From NCBI GenBank assembly GCA_002787295.1, contig PCWJ01000056.1:16331-27923 (forward strand): a DNA stretch of 11,593 nucleotides. The letters run 5' to 3'. Positions 4,422 to 8,864 of the stretch are shown here, piece by piece; the stretch's first letter is position 1; every line of letters starts with the position of its first letter. Position numbers and translations under genes: made by a program. The notes under the pieces were generated by a model. The model saw only the letters and a list, made by a program, of their open reading frames with translations, was not told where the DNA came from and ran no database searches. The stretch is from Candidatus Nealsonbacteria bacterium CG11_big_fil_rev_8_21_14_0_20_37_68. Its GTDB lineage: Bacteria; Patescibacteriota; Minisyncoccia; Minisyncoccales; GCA-002782225.

Positions 4422-6020
4422 ATGATAAGAGAAGAAATAATTAAGTTAATTATAAAAGTAATAAAAGAGTTGCAAAAAGAAGAAATTTTGCCAGATTTTG
4501 AGATTCTCGAAATTCATGTTGAACACCCTGAAGAAAAAGCCCATGGGGATTGGGCAACAAATATTGCCCTGCAAATAGCCAAAACCGCTAAAAAAAGCCC
4601 GATGGAAATAGCCGAAAATCTCAAATCTCAAATCTCAAATCTAAAATCTAAAGTTCTTGAGAAAATTGAAGTAGTCAAGCCGGGCTTCATTAATTTTTTT
4701 CTTTCAAAAGAATATCTTCAAGGCCAAATTAAGGAAATTTTAAAACAAAAAGAAAAATTTGGGCAGTTGAAAATCGGTAAAGGTCAAAAAGTGAACCTGG
4801 AATTTATTTCAGCAAATCCCACCGGGCAATTACATTTAGGCCACGGAAGAGGTGCTTTTTTTGGTGATACATTGGCTAATATTTTAGAGAAAGCAGGTTT
4901 TAAGACCACACGAGAATATTATATTAATGACGCCGTAGGAGGTCTTCAAATTAGAACCATAAGTGATACGGTTACAACAGTTTCACGGTTGCCCGAAGTT
5001 ATATTTACTCCCGGCGAACTGCCCTATTATAGTGATTATCTTAAAGACAAAATTTCTATTTTTAAATCGAGTGATAAAGTAATTTCTGCTATTCAAGAAG
5101 AGAATAAAAATTTTATTGAAAATAAATTAAAAATTAAATTTAACAATTGGGTTTCTGAAGAGAAAGATCTATATCAAAAAAATAAAGTAGAAAAAATTCA
5201 GAAATGGTTAGATGGTAAAGGATTAGTTTATGAAAAAGAAGGAGCCAAGTGGTTGAAGACTTCGGAATACGGCGACATAAAAGATTGGGTGATTGTTCGT
5301 GAAACTGGAGAACCCACTTATTTGTTAAGCGACATTGCCTATCATAAGGATAAATTTGATAGAGGTTTTGACAAAATTATAAATATTTGGGGAGCTGACC
5401 ATCAGGGGCACGTTGGTAAAATAAAAGCGGCTGCTAAAATGTTGGGTTTCAAAGGCGATTTAGATATTTTAATTTCTCAAATTGTTAGATTAAAAGGCGG
5501 GTTAAAACTTTCAAAACGAAAAGGAGAAATTATTACTCTTGAAAACTTAATAGATGAAGTAGGTTTAGATGTTGCTAGATTTTTATATTTGACAAAATCT
5601 TTAAATACCCAGATGGAATTTGATTTAGAGTTAGCAAAAGAACAAAGTGAGAAAAATCCAGTTTATTATGTTCAATATGCTCATGCCAGAATTTGCAGTA
5701 TTTTAAGAAAAGTAAAACATCCAACATCCAACATCAAACATCTAACCCTTTTAAATCATCCGAGCGAATTAGCTTTGATTAAAGAACTGATTAGATTTCC
5801 GGAAATCATTGAGGATACCAGCAGAGATTATCAAATTCAAAGACTTCCTCAATATGCGATAGATTTAGCGACTTTGTTTCATCAATTTTATCGAGATTGC
5901 CGGGTGATCTCTGGGGATAAAAACTTAACTCAGGCTCGCTTAGCTTTAATTTTAGCCACTAAAATTGTGTTAAAAGACACCCTCGACTTAATGGGCATTT
6001 CTGCTCCCAAAAAAATGTAA
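4422..6020 (+). CDS. argS: arginyl-tRNA synthetase
   Basis: A class I synthetase charging tRNA-Arg. At 532 aa it is slightly shorter than typical (about 550-580). The N-terminal additional domain (1-110) includes EKAHGDWATNIAL. The catalytic core has SANPTGQLHLGHGRG with the HIGH signature HLGH at 138-141, YYINDAVGGLQ (166-176), WGADHQGHV, and KLSKRKG (362-368) in place of KMSKS, as is usual in ArgRS. The C-terminal anticodon domain begins after NPVYYVQYAHARI and ends LMGISAPKKM, the family terminus. Two heptanucleotide repeat tracts encode surface linkers: NLKSQISNLKSK in the N-terminal domain and HPTSNIKHLTL after the YVQYAHAR helix. ATG lies 38 bp from the divergent phosphatase start, with no SD. 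Confidence 0.97.
   Translation: MIREEIIKLIIKVIKELQKEEILPDFEILEIHVEHPEEKAHGDWATNIALQIAKTAKKSPMEIAENLKSQISNLKSKVLEKIEVVKPGFINFFLSKEYLQGQIKEILKQKEKFGQLKIGKGQKVNLEFISANPTGQLHLGHGRGAFFGDTLANILEKAGFKTTREYYINDAVGGLQIRTISDTVTTVSRLPEVIFTPGELPYYSDYLKDKISIFKSSDKVISAIQEENKNFIENKLKIKFNNWVSEEKDLYQKNKVEKIQKWLDGKGLVYEKEGAKWLKTSEYGDIKDWVIVRETGEPTYLLSDIAYHKDKFDRGFDKIINIWGADHQGHVGKIKAAAKMLGFKGDLDILISQIVRLKGGLKLSKRKGEIITLENLIDEVGLDVARFLYLTKSLNTQMEFDLELAKEQSEKNPVYYVQYAHARICSILRKVKHPTSNIKHLTLLNHPSELALIKELIRFPEIIEDTSRDYQIQRLPQYAIDLATLFHQFYRDCRVISGDKNLTQARLALILATKIVLKDTLDLMGISAPKKM
4617..4651 (+). repeat. heptanucleotide tandem repeat in argS (AATCTCA type, five units)
   Basis: Three exact AATCTCA units are followed by two AATCTAA units, head to tail, inside the N-terminal domain coding region. 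The encoded stretch is low-complexity NLKSQISNLKSK. The repeat is visible at nucleotide level, so it is not simply a protein repeat. Confidence 0.85.
5716..5743 (+). repeat. heptanucleotide tandem repeat in argS (AACATCC type, four units)
   Basis: AACATCC, AACATCC, AACATCA and AACATCT occur in tandem. They encode a polar linker (KHPTSNIKHL) in the anticodon-binding half of ArgRS. The unit length and AA..TC. shape match the tract at 4617. Confidence 0.8.
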
Positions 6021-6238
6021 ATTACCCCTGAAGAGGTTCAAGCATATGGTAAAGAGGTTGAAAAAATGTCAACAGCCACAACAATAAACCTTCTTCTATT
6101 CCTGGAGTCTATCGCCGACTTGAACCAGAATTAAACCAAAAAATTCAGGAAGCTTTAGAAAGTATTCAAAAAGTGTCATCAGAAGCTGAAGCAAAAACTA
6201 ATCAAGCAATACTGACCCTAAAAGAAGGATTTATCTAA
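6021..6238 (+). pseudogene. frameshifted remnant of a small coding region after argS
   Basis: Directly after the argS stop, the same frame reads ITPEEVQAYGKEVEK up to an A6 run at 6061-6066. Beyond that, the frame shifted by -1 reads coherently, with no stop until TAA 6236-6238, through NSHNNKPSSIPGVYRR and LEPELNQKIQEALESIQKV to the end LTLKEGFI. Joined across the A-run they would give a helical protein of about 72 aa. No start codon or SD is available: the preceding codons are ATG TAA. A broken gene, or an indel error in the homopolymer, explains this best. The family is not recognised. The remaining bases up to the next gene hold a terminator and a promoter. Confidence 0.4.
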
Positions 6239-6252
6239 AAAAGAAGCTAACA

Positions 6253-6281
6253 GGGTGTCTTTTATCTAAGACCCCCTTTTT
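6253..6281 (+). terminator. intrinsic terminator after argS region
   Basis: GGGTGTCTT pairs with AAGACCCCC (one T/C mismatch) around a short loop and is followed by T5. It would end the argS transcript and isolate the next gene. Confidence 0.8.
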
Positions 6282-6296
6282 AATTTTATACAAACC

Positions 6297-6325
6297 TTGA
6301 TTTTTTATAGAAATATTGCTAATTT
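6297..6325 (+). promoter_or_regulatory. sigma70-type promoter for the 76-aa gene
   Basis: TTGATT (6297-6302), a 17-bp spacer ending in TGC, and TAATTT (6320-6325) make a -35 plus extended -10 arrangement just after a terminator. Transcription would start near 6332, about 40 nt before ATG. Confidence 0.6.
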
Positions 6326-6372
6326 ATTCTAAAGATAGCTTTTTAAAAAATTGAATAAAGGAGGTGTAAAAT

Positions 6373-6603
6373 ATGCAAGATATTCAAAATAATGAGATGG
6401 AAAAAGCTGGTTGGGAGGAAGTCTGTAGAAGTGGAGGAGCACATTTAAATAGAGTTAAGGCGGAGTATGAAGAATTAGGTTTTGAGGTAAAACTGGTGCC
6501 ACTATCATTAAATGAATGTGGCGAATGTATAATTTGCTATCGAGAAGGTAATGGACAACTATACAAAGTTTTTGTCAGAAAAATTTCAGAGAGTGGTTTA
6601 TAA
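6373..6603 (+). CDS. small Cys-rich protein of unknown function (76 aa)
   Basis: The family is not recognised. A very strong SD (AAAGGAGGTG) sits 6 nt before ATG. The protein is acidic at the N-terminus, with Cys18 in EEVCRSGG and then CGECIIC (Cys49, Cys52, Cys55), followed by a basic beta-like end LYKVFVRK. The CxxCxxC plus one more Cys could bind one metal ion or act in thiol chemistry; this is inference. No signal peptide or membrane segment is seen. It has its own promoter and lies between a terminator and the promoter of the M16 peptidase, so it is probably an independent unit. The order of elements (helix, ELGFEVKL strand, Cys cluster, strand) suggests a compact folded domain rather than a spurious frame. 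Confidence 0.75.
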   Translation: MQDIQNNEMEKAGWEEVCRSGGAHLNRVKAEYEELGFEVKLVPLSLNECGECIICYREGNGQLYKVFVRKISESGL

Positions 6604-6624
6604 AAGATAGATTTTAAACCGCCC

Positions 6625-6653
6625 TTGACTTTTAGGGTTATGGAGGTTTAAAT
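6625..6653 (+). promoter_or_regulatory. candidate promoter for the M16 peptidase gene
   Basis: TTGACT (6625-6630), 17-bp spacer, TTAAAT (6648-6653). The predicted start near 6660 falls right at the base of the structured leader. The promoter lies within an inverted repeat, TTTAAACC (6613-6620) with GGTTTAAA (6645-6652), which also encloses CCC/GGG. Confidence 0.45.
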
Positions 6654-6661
6654 AACATAGA

Positions 6662-6712
6662 GCCCTATACACAAACCTATACGGGTTTTTGTCGGGTTCG
6701 ACCGGTACGGGC
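6662..6712 (+). promoter_or_regulatory. structured 5' leader of the M16 peptidase gene, family not recognised
   Basis: GCCC (6662-6665) pairs with GGGC (6709-6712) and TAC (6668-6670) with GTA (6705-6707). They enclose two hairpins: ACAAACC with GGTTTTTGT (two unpaired T), and CGG-GTTCGA-CCG. This folds as a small three-way junction. After it, CAATTT/AAATTG (6719-6732) can form a hairpin just upstream of the SD. It does not match a riboswitch class that I recognise. Confidence 0.4.
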
Positions 6713-6747
6713 ATAGAGCAATTTAAAAATTGAACAAAGGAGGAAGA

Positions 6748-8028
6748 ATGGAAATTATTAAGGAAACTTTGCCAAGCGGTTTAACTGTAATTTTAGTGCC
6801 GATGGCGGGAACAAAAAGCATAACCGAAGTTTTTATAGTCAGAGCCGGTTGGAAGTATGAGTGGCCGGAAATCTACGGTCTTTCTCACTTTATCGAACAT
6901 ATGGCTTTCAGGAGGACAAATAAGCGTCCTACTGCCGAAGCCATAGTTAAAGAAGTGGAAGGCAGGGGCGGGACAATCAATGCTCTTACCATAGATGAAT
7001 ATACCTTTTATTGTGTAAAAATTCCGGCCAGATTTATTAATACCGCTCACGATATAATTTCAGACATGCTTTTAAACTCCAAATTTGACCAGGAAGAAAT
7101 AGATATAGAAAGAGGTCCTATTTTAGAGGAACTGCACATGAATCAAGATGACCCCGGACTTTATGTCTCTTCTACTTTATGGCCAAAATTATTATACAAA
7201 AACCAACCGGCAGGCCAAAACGGATTGGGAACGGAAGAAAACCTTAAGGGTTTAAAGAGAAAGCATTTTTTTGATTACCTTAGAAAATTATATGTTGCTT
7301 CCAATTCAGCAGTTTGTGTTACCGGTAAGATTGAAAACCCTGGTAAAGTTTTAAATGACCTGAATAAATATTTCCGAAAAATAAGCCAAGAAAAACCAAA
7401 AATTAAAAAACCGCGAGTGATTGAAAGACAAAAAAAGCCCAAAATACTGTTTGAGCCAAGAGAAACAACTCAAACCCATGTTGTTTTAGGTGTGAGGGGG
7501 TACAGCATTTTTCATCCCGGCCGATATGCCTTTAAAATGTTAGGCATAATTCTGGGTGGGAATATGAGTTCTCGGATGTTTAGAGAGGTAAGAGACAAAA
7601 GAGGTTTGGCTTATGATATTCACACTGATACCTATTTCCAGACTGATGCTGGTTGGCTGGCTACCTATGCTGGTTTAAATTCAGAAAAAATAATTGAAGC
7701 CTTGCAGGTAATAATAGGTCAATATAGAGAAATATCGGAGAAAGAAGTATCTCAGGAAGAACTTCGAATAGCAAAGGACTTTATTTTGGGGCAGATGGAG
7801 ATGGGATTAGAAAATTCAGACGCCCTAGCTCTCTATTTTTCTGAGCAGTTTGTCTTAACCGGTCAAATTGAGGCGCCCGAAGAAAGAATCCAGAAATTTG
7901 AGTCTGTGACAGCTGGAGATATTTTAAGAGTCGCCCAAGACATTTTCCAAAATAAAAGTCTGAATTTAGCCATAGTTGGACCCCATCGTAAACTGAAAGA
8001 AAAACTTTACTCAATAATTAAATTTTAA
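6748..8028 (+). CDS. M16 family zinc metallopeptidase (pitrilysin/processing-peptidase type)
   Basis: The 426-aa protein has two homologous halves, as in M16B peptidases. The inverted zinc motif HxxEH is HFIEH (47-51), and Glu127 in ERGPILEEL lies exactly 76 residues after His51, the spacing expected for the third zinc ligand. N-terminal LPSGLTVILVP and GLSHFIEHMAF are typical, as is the second-half DKRGLAYDIHTDTYFQTDAGWLATYAG containing the conserved Arg/Tyr substrate-binding segment. An active peptidase cleaving short or unfolded peptides is expected; no signal peptide is seen, so it is probably cytosolic. ATG 6748 is chosen because the SD AAAGGAGG ends 4 nt before it. The TTG at 6730 would lie upstream of that SD and is less likely. 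A terminator follows the stop. Confidence 0.95.
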   Translation: MEIIKETLPSGLTVILVPMAGTKSITEVFIVRAGWKYEWPEIYGLSHFIEHMAFRRTNKRPTAEAIVKEVEGRGGTINALTIDEYTFYCVKIPARFINTAHDIISDMLLNSKFDQEEIDIERGPILEELHMNQDDPGLYVSSTLWPKLLYKNQPAGQNGLGTEENLKGLKRKHFFDYLRKLYVASNSAVCVTGKIENPGKVLNDLNKYFRKISQEKPKIKKPRVIERQKKPKILFEPRETTQTHVVLGVRGYSIFHPGRYAFKMLGIILGGNMSSRMFREVRDKRGLAYDIHTDTYFQTDAGWLATYAGLNSEKIIEALQVIIGQYREISEKEVSQEELRIAKDFILGQMEMGLENSDALALYFSEQFVLTGQIEAPEERIQKFESVTAGDILRVAQDIFQNKSLNLAIVGPHRKLKEKLYSIIKF

Positions 8029-8035
8029 AGCAGAT

Positions 8036-8058
8036 AAGACCCTTTCGAGGGTCTTTTT
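8036..8058 (+). terminator. intrinsic terminator of the M16 peptidase gene
   Basis: AAGACCCT, loop TTCG, AGGGTCTT and a T-run: a near-perfect hairpin with a stable UUCG-type loop, starting 8 nt after the stop codon. Confidence 0.93.
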
Positions 8059-8071
8059 GTAACTGTTGTTA

Positions 8072-8100
8072 TTGACAAAATTTTAGAAATGGGTAAGAAC
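8072..8100 (+). promoter_or_regulatory. possible promoter of the 184-aa gene
   Basis: A perfect -35 hexamer TTGACA (8072-8077) follows the terminator. The -10 about 16-17 bp downstream (TAAGAA/AAGAAC) is poor. Just before the SD, TTGGC and GCCAA could pair in the leader. Confidence 0.4.
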
Positions 8101-8154
8101 AGTAAGTAGTATTGGCACATTAACAAACAAGCCAACAAAAAAGGAGGTGAGAGT

Positions 8155-8709
8155 ATGGCTGAGACCATCGTGGAGAACAAAAGGTTGAAATGTCCAGGAA
8201 TCATCAAAGAAGGTGGTTTGGCCGGAAAAGCTTGCCGTCGGAGTCTTTTGGTTAAACATCCAGAACTGGGCTGGAGTATCCCGTGTGATCGTTGCTCAGA
8301 CCCTCGTCCGCTCTTGAGTATCCTGAGAGATCTAATAGAGCAGGGTGAGCTGGATGAAAAAGAAGTTTTGGCGGCAATTTCAAACCAAAAAGAAAAAAGG
8401 AGGGAAGAGATGTCAAAAGCGTGCGAAAGTGCAGAGAAAAATATGAAAGATATTATAAGGCTGGTAAAAGGTTTGTTATTGGATAACGCGGGTTCGCTAA
8501 AAGAAGTGCATTATTATTTCACTTCTGACTTAAGCGATGGGGAGATTGATAAAATAGATCAAAAAAATTGTATTCTTGCAACTTACCGTCCTAATGAGAA
8601 GATAAGTAAGCGTTTGGAAACCGAGGTACCGTTCCGGGCAGATTACATATTTGAGAAACGTATAACATTAATTGCGAGTAGAGAGTATTTAGCGTATCTA
8701 TATAGCTGA
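8155..8709 (+). CDS. uncharacterised protein with N-terminal Cys4 (zinc-ribbon-like) motif, 184 aa
   Basis: The family is not recognised. The SD AAAGGAGGTG precedes ATG by 7 nt. The N-terminal region has Cys13 (KCPG), Cys27, and CDRC at 44-47, spaced C-X13-C-X16-C-X2-C, compatible with a zinc-binding fold. A predicted helical middle follows (ILRDLIEQGELDEKEVLAAISNQKEKRREEM and on to about 110), with charged residues suggesting a coiled coil. The C-terminal half is mixed alpha/beta (HYYFTSDLSDGEIDKI, then ITLIASREYLAYLYS). There is no signal peptide or membrane segment. The gene sits alone between two intrinsic terminators, so it is an independent unit. A nucleic-acid or adaptor role is possible from the Cys4 motif, but this is only inference. 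Confidence 0.8.
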   Translation: MAETIVENKRLKCPGIIKEGGLAGKACRRSLLVKHPELGWSIPCDRCSDPRPLLSILRDLIEQGELDEKEVLAAISNQKEKRREEMSKACESAEKNMKDIIRLVKGLLLDNAGSLKEVHYYFTSDLSDGEIDKIDQKNCILATYRPNEKISKRLETEVPFRADYIFEKRITLIASREYLAYLYS

Positions 8710-8763
8710 TTTGACAATAACCACTAACTAGGTTTTTGTTTTGGAATATAAAAAAGCTTCTAT

Positions 8764-8793
8764 AAAACGTCGAAGTCCAGCTTCGACGTTTTT
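8764..8793 (+). terminator. intrinsic terminator after the 184-aa gene
   Basis: AAAACGTCGAAG (8764-8775), loop TCCAG, CTTCGACGTTTT (8781-8792): a 12-bp perfect stem ending in a T-run. It could also work on the opposite strand because of the A-run, but no gene points that way here. Confidence 0.92.
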
Positions 8794-8812
8794 CTTTTGA
8801 TGAAAATCCTTC

Positions 8813-8836
8813 GCAAAATTTCAATTGAAATTTTGC
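8813..8836. repeat. 24-bp perfect palindrome upstream of ileS
   Basis: GCAAAATTTCAA is followed immediately by its exact reverse complement, with outer TCC (8807-8809) and GGA (8840-8842) extending the symmetry after a 3-nt gap on each side. It ends 16 bp before the -10-like box of ileS, so it covers the expected -35 region and may be an operator. It could also be an interspersed repeat copy. Confidence 0.7.
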
Positions 8837-8852
8837 TACGGAAATGATATTC

Positions 8853-8858
8853 TAAAAT
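8853..8858 (+). promoter_or_regulatory. -10-like box before ileS, likely leaderless start
   Basis: TAAAAT is followed by six bases and then ATG, the same geometry as the box before the phosphatase gene on the other strand. No SD is present. The expected -35 region falls on the palindrome. Confidence 0.45.
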
Positions 8859-8864
8859 TAGAGT

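Noticed and set aside
6046..6084. Programmed -1 frameshift at the A6 run after argS
   Set aside because: The run does not form a canonical X XXY YYZ heptamer in the zero frame, no start codon precedes it, and no stimulatory stem is evident. A broken gene is simpler.
6691..6712. GGGTTCGACC looks like a tRNA T-arm, suggesting a tRNA gene between the 76-aa and M16 genes
   Set aside because: The closing GCCC/GGGC pair spans only about 50 nt, no anticodon arm fits, and the T-stem cannot reach five pairs. It is better treated as part of a leader fold.
6730..6747. TTG start at 6730 adding six residues to the M16 peptidase
   Set aside because: The added codons overlap the SD itself (NKGGR), while ATG 6748 has ideal SD spacing and the usual family start.
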